DNA from: Bursaphelenchus xylophilus
Taxonomy: Eukaryota > Nematoda > Chromadorea > Rhabditida > Aphelenchoididae
Direction of reading: 5' to 3'
Assembly: GCA_904066235.2 (NCBI GenBank)
Contig: CAJFCV020000001.1
Location: 5,580,001-5,644,000 of the forward strand
Length of the DNA: 64,000 nucleotides
A program made the position numbers and the translations under genes. Every line of letters begins with the position of its first letter. The stretch's first letter is position 1. The notes under the pieces were generated by a model. The model saw only the letters and a program-made list of their open reading frames with translations, had not been told where the DNA came from and did no database searches. This document shows, piece after piece, positions 12,100 through 23,258 of this stretch.

Positions 12100-13149
12100 A
12101 TGGATCAGAAATCACATGAGAAGGAGCAGCTGAGGGAGGCCGAGTCCTTCAAAAGACTCACTTTCTTCGCCATCGCCATCTCCACAGTGGCCACTCTGAC
12201 CGCCATAATTATTGTCCCCACATTGTACAACTACATGCAACATGTGCAATCTCAGTTGGACGAGGAATTAGAGTTCTGCGTTCACAGATCCAACGGTCTT
12301 TGGGACCAATATTCCCATGTTGTTGGGATCGGCGCTGTCAGAGAGAAGCGTAACGCTCTCCGCCGCACTTCCGGACATAGACGTGGTGCCCAGGCACGTG
12401 CTGCCAGCACTTACGGAGATGACGCCGCCACTGGAGGATACGGAGGAGCTGCTCCAAGCAGCGCTGGCCCAGCCGTCAACGCAGGATATGGCGCCGGAAA
12501 CGCCGGACCCGCCGTCAACTCTGCCCCCAGCGCCGTCAGCGCCCCAAGCAGCAACCAAGGAGGATGCTCTTGCGGAGTTGGACCAGCTGGACCACCTGGA
12601 GCCCCAGGAGAAGACGGTCTTCCAGGAAAGGACGGAGTTCCCGGCAAGGACGGAGAACACGGCCCAGACGCCCCGCCAGAGGCCAAGCCCACCGCCGACG
12701 ACTTCTGCTTCGATTGCCCAGCCGGACCAGCCGGCCCACCAGGCGCCCCAGGACCAAAGGGACCCAGCGGACAACCCGGTGCTCCAGGAGAAGATGGACA
12801 GCCAGGAAACCCAGCCCAACGCGGAACCCCCGGCCCAATTGGACCCCCAGGACTTCCAGGAGCCGCTGGAGAACGTGGAGCCCCCGGAGAGCCAGGAACT
12901 CTGCAGGAAGTCCCCGGCATTCCAGGCCCACCAGGACCGTCTGGCCCCATTGGAGAGCCCGGTCCACCCGGAGAGGCCGGACAACCAGGAACCTCATCGC
13001 CCGGCCCTCAAGGACCTCCCGGCGACCAGGGACCACCCGGAGAACCTGGACAGGACGGCAAACCAGGAGAGGCCGGTCCCGACGGAGAACAAGGCCAGAA
13101 CGGCGGCTGCGAACACTGTCCTCCTCCCCGAACTGCCCCAGGATATTAA
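12100..13149 (+). CDS. nematode cuticle collagen
   Basis: Structural protein of the exoskeleton, secreted by hypodermis and cross-linked in the cuticle. A single uninterrupted coding exon of 349 aa. The order is cytoplasmic N-terminus, one membrane segment (about 20-47), the conserved nematode cuticle collagen N-domain, a furin/subtilisin-type site (REKR, about 81-84), a Gly/Ala/Ser-rich spacer, a short Gly-X-Y block flanked by cysteines (CSC, CFDC), and the main Gly-X-Y domain with short interruptions. The C-terminus has '[13 protein letters not shown]', whose tyrosine is a candidate for cross-linking. Strong codon bias leaves the other frames open (shadow ORFs). Downstream AATAAA at 13242. 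The exact C. elegans col orthologue cannot be assigned from sequence alone. Confidence 0.97.
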   Translation: MDQKSHEKEQLREAESFKRLTFFAIAISTVATLTAIIIVPTLYNYMQHVQSQLDEELEFCVHRSNGLWDQYSHVVGIGAVREKRNALRRTSGHRRGAQARAASTYGDDAATGGYGGAAPSSAGPAVNAGYGAGNAGPAVNSAPSAVSAPSSNQGGCSCGVGPAGPPGAPGEDGLPGKDGVPGKDGEHGPDAPPEAKPTADDFCFDCPAGPAGPPGAPGPKGPSGQPGAPGEDGQPGNPAQRGTPGPIGPPGLPGAAGERGAPGEPGTLQEVPGIPGPPGPSGPIGEPGPPGEAGQPGTSSPGPQGPPGDQGPPGEPGQDGKPGEAGPDGEQGQNGGCEHCPPPRTAPGY

Positions 13150-13342
13150 ACTCGGTGAATTCCACCCGTTGTTCGGCCCTGTACCTATTTGTATTCTACG
13201 GCTATTTATCCAGGAACACATTGATTCTCACATGTTCATGCAATAAACACGCATCTTTTCCTCTTTCATTCAAGATTTTACTTTCATTGGGGGTTCGCGT
13301 CAGTCAATTTTTTATTTGAATTTCGTCGATTCACACTGAAAA

Positions 13343-15391
13343 CACGTCCGGTCCAAATAGAAGAAAAGCCACGGTTGAGATGGTCTCACGAGCTGCGCCC
13401 GCGATTTTGAATTCGCCGGCGACATGTTATACGAAAGAATATCAAATTTCGTAATAATTGCCTCAGGGCTCTAATATTGTAGGCACAAAATATTATTTTC
13501 ACGTAGACCTGATATACCAAGCACCAAGTTTCTATCGTTGTCGATCTTCGAGTTTTGCTAAATATAAGGTTTTGCCTTGTTTTGAGCCTGTTTTTGTACC
13601 CATTTTTGGACCCCTTTTTGGCATGTAGTGGTAAAAGTAAGACAGTTGCTCCAAATATCGTTCTCTGTAATTCAAGATACATGTGTTGTTGAACGTTTTT
13701 AGGTCTAGTTAGACCTCAATGATATGCCTCCTTTGAGAAACGTTGGCGACAATGACGTCAATTTTGGGCTAAATTTTGATGATTTTTGCGTATATCTGCC
13801 TTTATCTTTTTTCAAACGCCTTTTATCGACAAAATCGTCCTCTGTAATTGTAGACAGGAGGCTTGTCAATGTGTAGGAACTTGTCTTATAATTCAGAGAC
13901 CAACAGTTTTTTCGAAACGTTGGCGACAATGACGTCTACTTTTGGCTAAATTTTGATGATTTTTGCATATTTCTGCCACCCACTTTTTCAAACATGTTCG
14001 AAACAAATTGTTTTTGGATATTACGAAAATTAGAATGGAAAAATATAATTTCTGAAAGGATTTCGAAATGGATTTGGCATTCAAAGAGTCATTCCGTGTC
14101 ATCTTCTCCATCAATGTCTTCATCAATTTGGCTTGTGTCAAGCCCAAATTCGTCGTACAGCACCGTCTTTGCGAATTTCCAGGTTCATTGGATGACGCTG
14201 AAGACGAAGAATAGACATTATGAACACAAATCTCACCTCCATCGTCTTCTGTCGTTGGAAAACTTCTAGAAGACGAGGGTCGATCCATAAAAAATTGACG
14301 CTCAGATTTTGATGAAACTTCGTTAAGTTAGAAAATTAACTGAAATGGAAAGCAAATCATTGAAACAAGATGGGTACCACAATCTTCACAATTAGGATAC
14401 TCGCACTAAAAATATTTTCGTTTAATCGGATAGAATTCCATTTTTTGCAGGTATATCAAACTGACGTTCATTTTTCAAAACCTTTACCCAGTCTTGTCTT
14501 ATAAGGAAAAATTACAAACGGTGAGAGGGCCTTTTTCTACAATTACAGATAATAATTTAATGGATCAAGCATTTTTGAAAAAGAGGGAGGCAGAAATATG
14601 CAAAAAATCAATAAAATTAAGCCCAAAAGTTGAAGTCATTCACACCAACGTTTCGAAAAAACTATTGGTCCCTGAATTATAAGAGAAGTTTCTACACATT
14701 GACAAGAGTCTTGTCTACAATTGCAGAAGACGATTTCGTCGGTACAAGGCGTTTAAAAAAAGGTCTAGGGAGAAATACGTAAAAATCATCAAAATTTAGC
14801 CAAAAGTAGACGTCATTGTCGCCAACGTTTCGAAAAAACTATTGGTCCCTGAATTATAAGGCAAGTTCCTACACATTGACAAGCCTCTTGTCTACAATTA
14901 CAGAGGACGATTTTGTCAATAAAAAACGTTTGAAAAAAGATATAGGCAGATATATGCAAAAATCATCAAAATTTAGCCCAAAATTGACGTCATTGTCGCC
15001 AACGTTTCTCAAAGGAGGCATATCATTGAGGTCTAACTAGACCTAAAAACGTTCAACAACACATGTATCTTGAATTACAGAGAACGATATTTGGAGCAAC
15101 TGTCTTACTTTTACCACTACATGCCAAAAAGGGGTCCAAAAATGGGTACAAAAACAGGCTCAAAACAAGGCAAAACCTTATATTTAGCAAAACTCGAAGA
15201 TCGACAACGATAGAAACTTGGTGCTTGGTATATCAGGTCTACGTGAAAATAATATTTTGTGCCTACAATATTAGAGCCCTGAGGCTATTATTACGAAATT
15301 TGATATTCTTTCGTATAACATGTCGCCGGCGAATTCAAAATCGCGGGCGCAGCTCGTGAGACCATCTCAACCGTGGCTTGGACCGAACGTG
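13343..15391. repeat. 2-kb palindromic (fold-back) element
   Basis: The left arm (13343 to about 13975) reappears inverted as the right arm (about 14765-15391) at very high identity. Equivalent antisense and sense 98-residue and 74-residue open stretches in the two arms show how little they have diverged. The ends read cacgtccggtccaa / ttggaccgaacgtg. The left arm has an 11-base insertion next to its end. Inside each arm and the centre a roughly 180-bp unit containing 'gacgtcattgtcgccaacg' is repeated. AAAA flanks both ends. No transposase was recognised. Confidence 0.85.
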
Positions 15392-15555
15392 AAAACTGGA
15401 TTCAGCGAGCAAAAAGTGAAAATAAAGGTGACTAAAGAAATGTTTCACTTCATCCTACGAGTCCAAACACGAAGACGTCCGACCCGTCGATTTCCATGAA
15501 TTCTCTTTCACCAGCTTTCAAGGAGTATTGATCATTGACGACTTCAATACATTCT

Positions 15556-15640
15556 GCGACTGGTAGGACTCGAACCCGACTATGTTTGAGCGACAAACAA
15601 AAGGGTTATCCATTAGACTAAATGAACGTGAGCTTTTTTT
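15556..15640 (-). pseudogene. tRNA-like relic (Arg-like D-arm)
   Basis: On the minus strand 'gtctaatggata' resembles an arginine-type D-arm and 'gggttcgagtcc' a T-arm. A 5-bp stem with a 7-nt loop gives a CGC anticodon position. The 5' and 3' acceptor sequences do not pair, so a functional tRNA is unlikely. It lies about 110 bases before the AFG2-like start codon. Confidence 0.35.
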
Positions 15641-15747
15641 CTTTATTCTCTCAACAATCAGGCCGCTCCTTTTTGTGTCAGGTGTTGCACTCAAGAGACA
15701 AGTGTTCCAATTTTATTTATTTTCTTCAAAATTTTTTTTCTTCAACA

Positions 15748-18228
15748 ATGTCGAAAAAGAAGCCAATCTTCAGCAAATGTGAACGATGTGGCACATTCTT
15801 CTTGTCTACTCACTTCCAAAAACATCCTGAAAGTTGTGAGATTGTGGATGGTCTCCAAAGTATCGTCCCGAAGAAGGTTTTGACCGGAGTTTCTCATAAA
15901 TTGGAGAAAGGAAAGGAAGCTCTACCTAATTCTGCACTCGGATGGCATCGACAACATACTGTATTGGTTAATCCACACGCTCTGGATGTCTTGGAAATAT
16001 TACCGAGAAGTCCATTGATTTTGACGGAGAGTGGTAAAGAAGATAAGATTTTAGTGGTGCCCTGGCCTTGTGCAGATGTAAGTTTATATTTGAGATGTTC
16101 TTTATTCTCCGTTTAGGTTTCACGATGCTTTTCGGGTGATTACATTAATTTATTGGCTGTTTTTAGCTTCAACCTCTCCGTCTTAACACCGACAACTTCC
16201 CTGCTGAACGATTGTTGCAGTTAGAAGTTGTGGACAAGGTGGAAACTTTAAAATCACTCACACTGGAACCTCTTGATGATATCTCTTCAGCTTTATTGAA
16301 AGCTCCGCACTTTGCGTCATTCATTCAGCTCTATTTAAATGGTGCTTACATCAGCCCTTCAATTCCAATTGTTATCAATTATTTGGCCAAAAGTTATCGC
16401 TTTGAAATGTTGGAGGACATCTCCAAGGTTTTTGATGCTGTTGGTTTTGATGAGGAGAGCAAGATCCGAGTGTATCAAGTGGATTCTAATGTCACTATCA
16501 GATTTACATCTAAAACTCCCGAAACAAATATTGAATTGGCATTGTCAGATCCATTCGATAAGATTGGAGGAGCCGATTTGGTCAAGAAGACGTTGAACGA
16601 ATATCTGTTTGTGCCATTGGAAAGGTAGTAGAGCTTTTATTTGATTTTTTTTTGTTTTTGTTGCACATGTAATGTAATCGTGTTGATTTTAGAAATCTGC
16701 GGCCTTTGTCGTCGATCCTCTGGGGCTTCACTGGCTGCGGAAAGAGCTTGTTTATGTCGTGTATACAAGAGAAGCTTCCAGGACAAGCCGTTTTGGTCAC
16801 ATCGATGAAAGATTTCACGGACAAGAGAGCCCAAATTAAGTCAGATTCCATTCTTCTCATCGATTTCCAACCTTCATCTTCCGACGCCAACAACTTTGCC
16901 GATTTAATTTGTGATTTCGTTGATTCGAAACTTTGCCTGTCCATTGTTTTGACTACCAGGTCCATTGATTCTCTTGATTTGAGGGTTCGAAGGCGATTTG
17001 AAGCCGAAGTTGAGTTAATGGTGCCGTCCAATGTGGAGAGGAGACTAATTTTCGACCAGTTATTGCCAGAGGAATTCAAGGACAGGGCGGCTGAATTGGC
17101 GAGGTGAGCTCTTTCGTATTTTAAATCATTTTCCTGAATTATTTTTATATTACAGTAATTAAAATAAAAAATTATGTTTGCAGAGATACTCATGGTTTCA
17201 CTGGTGCCGATATTGATGTATTATGCCGAAAGGCGGTGCTGTTGAAGAGTAATGGCCATCCAAATCCACTGGAGACAGCCCGGAAACAGACGAATGCAAC
17301 TGGAATAAAACAATTCATCTTGGAAGTTCCGAATGTTTCCTGGGAAGACATTGGAGGAAATCTAGAACTCAAGGAGGAGATTCAACAGGTAGGAATCTTA
17401 TTTGGTTATTTATGCTTGATTTTTGATGTATAAATAAATGTTTTAGGCTGTCGTTTGGCCTTATCAGCATCCGGAAGCCTTTGAAAGACTGGGTGTTCAA
17501 CCTCCGAATGGAATCTTACTCTACGGACCCCCTGGCTGTTCCAAAACCTTGATTGCGAGAGCCTTGGCCAGCCAGTCGAAGCTCAATTTCTTGTCCGTCA
17601 AAGGCCCAGAACTGTTCAGTAAATGGGTTGGGGAGTCGGAGAGAGCAGTCCGGGATCTCTTTCACCGAGCTCGTCAGGTCAGTCCCGCCATTTTATTCTT
17701 CGATGAGATTGATGCGATTGCCACGAAACGAGGCCAAGACAAATCGAACGCCGTCTCGGATCGGGTGTTGGCTCAGATGTTAACCGAATTGGATGGGCTA
17801 GAAAAAAGTGCAAGAATTTTTGTGGTAGCCGCAACAAATCGACCTGACACTTTGGACGGCGCTTTGTTGAGACCGGGCCGACTGGATCGAGCGATTTATG
17901 TGCCATTGCCGGATTATGGAACAAGGTGAATATAATGTGACTGGGAGATCATAGTTTTTTTAGGCAATCCATTATCAACATCCAATTCAAAAAAGTCCGA
18001 GTTTCTCCCCAAGTGGATGTGGATGAGATTTCCCAGAGATCCGAGGGTTATTCGGGAGCTGAATTGGTCGCACTGTGCAGAAACGCGGCGCTCTGTGCGA
18101 TGAGGGCGAATATAAATGCGATTGAAGTGATGCCCGAGCATTTCGAAGACTCTTTCAAAATGGTTTTACCCCGAACGGAGCCCCAATTACTCAAATTGTA
18201 CGAGAAATTCGCCCGGGGCGATCGTTGA
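15748..18228 (+). CDS. cdc-48.3: AFG2/SPATA5-type double AAA ATPase (CDC-48.3 homologue)
   Basis: AFG2-class ATPases strip maturation factors from pre-60S ribosomes; the nematode member also regulates Aurora B. Exons: 15748-16077, 16167-16624, 16693-17103, 17184-17388, 17447-17925, 17964-18228 (715 aa, close to family length). An N-terminal zinc-binding-like motif (C11, C14, H22, H26, C30) precedes a divergent substrate domain. D1 has an intact Walker A (GFTGCGKS) but its Walker B reads LLIDFQ, without the catalytic Glu. D2 is canonical: Walker A GPPGCSKT (the Cys-Ser form is typical of AFG2), Walker [10 protein letters not shown], arginine-finger region [12 protein letters not shown] hydrolysis is therefore inferred to rely on D2. 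CDC-48 itself is excluded by the degenerate D1 and the GCSKT motif. Confidence 0.9.
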
Positions 18229-18473
18229 AAACCATGTTGTTGTTATTGTTATTTGGTAACATTGTTGAGTATTAAAATATTAAAAAGTAATAGGAATGGA
18301 GTGTCATTAGGTGCTAAACAAACTGGGGAGCGCCTCCCCACTCGCCGCGATACCTGCGGCGCTTCGAAAGCGGGTCATCTCGCCAAGGTCATCTCCTTTA
18401 GAAGGATCAATCTTCTCCATTCCACACAACAAAGGATTTCCTTTATTCCCTCCGGCAAGTGCTCAGGATTTAC

Positions 18474-21400
18474 ATGAAACCTGATGGGAAATTGATTTAC
18501 GTTTATTTGGTTGGGATTTGGAATGTAGTTCAAGGCAAGTTAGGTTTGTTTTATACCTGATATTCGGGGTATAGCATCATTTAAAACAAACATTTTTAGC
18601 TGTAAAATTCTATGGAGGAATTCCCGTCCCAGGCCGACGAGTTCCGGCCATCAGATTCCTCGAGTATTATCTGGATTCTTGCAGCAAACCCAAGGACAAA
18701 AACAGTGCCTTTGATGAGCTCAATATGGCAAGTATAAGGAACTATTTTTTGTTGTCCGCATTCAGTCTTTTCGCTGTCCGCAAATCGACTTCTCACTGTC
18801 CGCAATTGAGAATTTTTTTCTGTCCGCACTTCTACTGTCCGCAAATAAAATTTTTGATGTCCGCATTCAAAACAACTTGTTCTAGGCACCTGGCAAGGCC
18901 TTTTTTCGATACTTCTGACTGCCACATTACACTTGACATCAATATTATTCAAAATTCGAGGTGTGATGTTGCACTTGATACCAATAATATTCAAAGTTAG
19001 GGCTGTGATATTGCAGTGGTTACCAATATTATTTAAAATTAAGGTTGCCATATTGCACTTGATATCAATAATATTCAAAATTGGGGGTGTGATCTTGCAT
19101 AGTACTGGAATGTGGTTTACAGGATTTTTAGAGCATGTCTGGTAATTTTTGGGGCCAGTGGTGCCCCTCTATTTTTTTTAACAAAATTTTTTTATTTGCG
19201 GACAGTGAGAATCTCCGTGACTTTTCACTGTCCGCAAATGAAATTCTTGGCCAAATGGCCATGTTTGGGGTGGGATTGGGCCAAGATGATTCTGAAATGT
19301 GATTTACATGATTTTTAGAGCATGTCTGGTAATTTTTGGGGCCAGTGGTGCCCCTCTATTTTTTTTAACAAAATTTTTTTATTTGCGGACAGTGAGAATC
19401 TCCGTGACTTTTCACTGTCCGCAAATGAAATTCTTGGCCAAATGGTCATGTTTGGGGTGGGACTGGGCTGAGATGATTCTGGAATGTGATTTACAGGATT
19501 TTTAGAGCATGTCTGGTAATTTTTGGGGCCAGTGGTGCCCCTCTATTTTTTTTTAACAAAATTTTTTTATTTGCGGACAGTGAGAATCTCCGTGACTTTT
19601 CACTGTCCGCAAATGAAATTCTTGGCCAAATGGTCATGTTTGGGGTGGGACTGGGCTGAGATGATTCTGGAATGTGATTTACAGGATTTTTAGAGCATGT
19701 CTGGTAATTTTTGGGGCCAATGGTGCCCCTCTATTTTTTTTTAACAAAATTTTTTTATTTGCGGACAGTGAAAAGTCACGGAGATTCTCACTGTCCGCAA
19801 ATAAAAAAATTTTGTTAAAAAAAAATAGAGGGGCACCACTGGCCCCAAAAATTACCAGACATGCTCTAAAAATCCTGTAAACCACATTCCAGTACTATGC
19901 AAGATCACACCCCCAATTTTGAATATTATTGATATCAAGTGCAATATGGCAACCTTAATTTTAAATAATATTGGTAACCACTGCAATATCACAGCCCTAA
20001 CTTTGAATATTATTGGTATCAAGTGCAACATCACACCTCGAATTTTGAATAATATTGATGTCAAGTGTAATGTGGCAGTCAGAAGTATCGAAAAAAGGCC
20101 TTGCCAGGTGCCTAGAACAAGTTGTTTTGAATGCGGACATCAAACATTTTATTTGCGGACAGTAGAAGTACGGACAGAAAAAAATTCTCAATTGCGGACA
20201 GTGAGAAGTCGATTTGCGGACAGCGAAAAGACTGAATGCGGACAGTGAAAAGCTCGTCCCAAGTATTAGGTTGATACAAAAGTTTTTACACATTTTTTTG
20301 AGACACTTCAAAATAAAATTCCTAGAGCCTGATTGAATGTACGTTAAAACTGAAAGCATAGATGTATGGGGCAGAACATTGCAAAATTTTTGATTCGTGG
20401 CATTTTATTTTCTACAAGCTTCCTTTCAGAATATTTCAAAAATACTAAAAATTTCTCCGTTTGTGTCATCGTGAATATCCTGGGCCCTAGCAATTTTCCA
20501 GCCCACTAAAAAGTCTCGGGTTTTGGGTTATTCGTACTGGGGATGGCTGTAGTTTCTTCTGAATTTATTGCTCTACTTATATCTACACTGACATTTTTTG
20601 TAGCATCCCATAAAGTTGGCCGGAGAGCCGAGCTACCGATCAAAAGCAGATTTTTAAAAATTTTTTGAAAGGAGTTAGATTTTTTTGACTCGGCTGCCAT
20701 TCAGGTTGTACAAAGACAGTATGCTGATGATACATTCGAAAAGTCACCAACTGAAATTGCCTTATAAGGTAGAAAAGTAGCATAAACTGCATTTTTAGGT
20801 GAATTTTTGTAATTTTTTTACTGGTAGGGCAAGAGGACCTTCAGCTTAGCGCGTCTAGCAACTGATAGTGTATGTCAAGTAGGATCAATTATTTATTAAA
20901 TAACTAGGATACCGGGCGAGAGTAATGAACAGAAAACGTTTTTGTAAAAATCCCCTAAATTTCGTAAAATATTGGTAGATTAAAAAGATTCGATTTTTCT
21001 GCCGCATAGCTAAAGCTAGCGCGAATGTTTAGCATTGGCGTTGTAGTGCTACTCATACACTACAATAACAGAAAGCGTTATCTCTTAGTGCTTCTAATAG
21101 CTGCGTCTACAGGGTCTACTTTTGCCAGACCCTAATTTTTGATTTTTCGCACTAAAAATTTTTCGACTAGCCCTATAGCAAATTGTCCTCGATGCCATAG
21201 AGATTACATACAGGCATACCATATTCTAGAATATTAAGAAGATACAGCCACTCTAGACGTAACGCCGGTGGTTTACTTTTTCTTCCTTCGAGTAGTTAAG
21301 GTTTAACACGGCGCTACTACTACAAATTGCTAAGTTGTAAAAAGTTATTAATCTACTATAATCTACAAACAGCCCTCTTTCTAACAAGATATATATCAGG

Positions 21401-22210
21401 CCCACTGGCCTTGGTCTAAATTTTTTAAAATTTTTTAAAGACATGTGTAAAAACTTTTGTATCAACCTAATATAATATAAAAATTCCTAATTTTTATATT
21501 CCCAAATTTTAGTTGCTCCGTCAGGTTGTGAACGAAGAGATTGCCGAGAAAACCGTGAACAATATGTACTTCGCAGTGGACGATGTGAACATTGATCATC
21601 TGATGGGGCGCTGGGTTACGGTAGTCGACTCCCCGTTCCTCCATCGGCAATATTGTGCGGTAAATTACTTCAGATTGAGTGAGAAGACCAAGTATACGGC
21701 TGATTTTGTGACTCATCAGACGTCGAGGAATTCGGAGGAAGTGGTCACTTACAATGGATTTGGCCAGAAAGTGGGGCCAGACCCGGGGTCCGTGTTTATT
21801 CACACCGGGAATCCGAGTGATCCATGTCCGTGTAAGTTGATTTGGAATGATTTCAAGTAGTCTAGACACAATTTCAAAAGATTTTCGAGAAATTTAAAAA
21901 AATTTTAATAATTAAAAAAAAATGAGAAAAAACTTTTTTAGTTATCCCCGTTAAAGTTGGCCCTTCTTCCAAGAAATCGGGCCAATTTGAGTATGTGATC
22001 CTGACGACCCCCCTGAAGACGCCCACCGTTGTCCTGGCCCGTGATGCGCGCCTTTTCCAGAAAGAGTATCGGGCCGAGGTGGAGGATTATCTCAAGAGAT
22101 TCAATTACTTGAATCCGGTGACCGCCCTCAATCAGCCACTCCACTTTCTGAATGTCAGCAATTGTAACACCTATCAGCATTTTGATTACGATCTCGGGAT
22201 GGATGACTGA
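18474..22210 (+). CDS. secreted lipocalin-like protein
   Basis: Exons: 18474-18534, 18600-18727, 21513-21831, 21942-22210 (258 aa). The first 20-odd residues form a hydrophobic leader (LIYVYLVGIWNVVQA). The third exon has a lipocalin-type first strand, 'LMGRWVTVVDSPF', and the paired cysteines expected of a small extracellular ligand-binding barrel, so lipid or hydrophobic ligand carriage is a guess. The first two introns keep frame only with GC donors (caag|gcaagt and aatatg|gcaagt), both matching the GC-AG consensus. The second intron is 2.8 kb and consists mainly of two repeat elements. The start follows a 'gtgctcag' acceptor 7 bases upstream, 245 bases after the AFG2-like gene. A nematode-specific family is likely; the exact one was not recognised. 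Confidence 0.72.
18753..20244. repeat. inverted-repeat element packed with TGTCCGCA motifs
   Basis: The left arm (18753 to about 19145) is repeated inverted at about 19850-20244. Between them are tandem copies of a 187-bp unit beginning near 19112, 19299, 19486 and 19674 (the last partial). The octamer TGTCCGCA, or its reverse complement, occurs six times in the first roughly 115 bp, again in the mirror arm, and twice per tandem unit. The element sits wholly inside an intron. No coding sequence is convincing; the repeated short ORFs arise from the repeats. Confidence 0.88.
20266..21470. mobile_element. mariner-type non-autonomous element with TA target duplication
   Basis: The ends are perfect inverted repeats starting TTAGGTTGATACAAAAG, a mariner-like terminus, and continuing through tttttacaca. 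TA flanks both ends (20264-20265, 21471-21472). The 1205-bp interior has stops in all frames and no recognisable transposase. It lies 21 bp from the preceding inverted-repeat element, in the same intron. Confidence 0.88.
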
Positions 22211-22395
22211 GCCTTGCAGATAGTTGTCATAAATACATATGTAAAATCTTATGTTTGTTCATTTTCTGAGAGGCTTTTCTCATTTTTTGAAAAAAAATTT
22301 TACGCGATATTCTGGGGTTTTAAAAAATTGTTCGTAAAAATTTTGGCAAAAAAAATTTTTTTGGAAACAACTTATTTTAAACTGGTACAGAAGTA

Positions 22396-23256
22396 CAGGG
22401 TGTCCAGAGAAATGTGCCGGAAAGTTTTTGTCGATTTCTTGGCGCTCAATAAAGATATCCGAAAAATTCTTTTTCCAGGATAAAGAAGAATTCGGGCGGT
22501 TTTTTGTCCGAAAGAATCATTTTTTCCGCCAGCGCGGAAAGTAGTGTATTCGGCGGAGACTTTTGATCGTTTTTTTGGCCATCACACCAATTTTAAACGC
22601 TTTATTATGATGCTGAAACTTCCGGAAAGTCTTCAAATTTTTGACGCAATAGATCACGCAGACAGCGACATCGCAATGGGATCCCATATAGCGACTGCAC
22701 GGTGCAGCCTGTCGCTGCAACACCGATAAAGTCCGAGTGCACAGTGCGGAGGTTTGAAACAGCAAGGCAAAAGGAAATTTGAACAAAAAATATTTTGTTG
22801 TTTTCTGCTGCACCAAGTGGTTTTCTGATGGCTTAGCTTCTGCCAAAGCTTGGTGACAAAATTTTCGAAGGCATACGAAGCCAGCAGGGTGTTCTAGCCA
22901 GGCCATAAAAATTGTGTTGGACCATGTCTTGTCCGCAGCTGAGTCATGACCTCCGCCGATTCGGCGAGCGTCCGCCATGCCTTCGCCGAACACTTGGTAA
23001 ACATGAAAATATGCAAATGTCTTTGTTTCAACCATCAAACTTCATAATAAAGCGTTTAAAGTTGGTGCGATGATCAAAAAAGCGATCAAAAGTCTCCGCC
23101 GAATACACTGCCTTCCGCGCTGGCGGAGAAAATGATTCTATTGCACAAAAAACCGCCCATACTCTTCTTTATCCTGCAAAAAGAATTTTTCGGATATCTT
23201 GATTGAGCGCCAAGAAATCGACAAAAACTTTCCGGCACATTTCTCTGGACACCCTG
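22396..23256. mobile_element. TIR element with roughly 220-bp arms and TA target duplication
   Basis: Starts CAGGGTGTCC and ends GGACACCCTG, with arms of about 220 bp matching closely and TA on both sides (22394-22395, 23257-23258). The arms both hold 'ttcggcggagacttttgatc' or its complement. The 861-bp length and lack of an ORF indicate a non-autonomous DNA transposon of the Tc1/mariner insertion type. Confidence 0.88.
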
Positions 23257-23258
23257 TA

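Noticed and set aside
12268..12984. Long antisense ORFs across the collagen gene
   Set aside because: They are shadows produced by Gly-X-Y codon bias; no independent start, splice or domain support.
13386..15359. Matching 98-aa and 74-aa ORFs in the palindrome arms
   Set aside because: Identity follows from the inverted repeat; the peptides have no domain and no conserved partner, so protein-coding status is not supported.
20266..21470. Active mariner transposase gene
   Set aside because: The ends are mariner-like but the interior has stops in every frame and no recognisable DDD motif.
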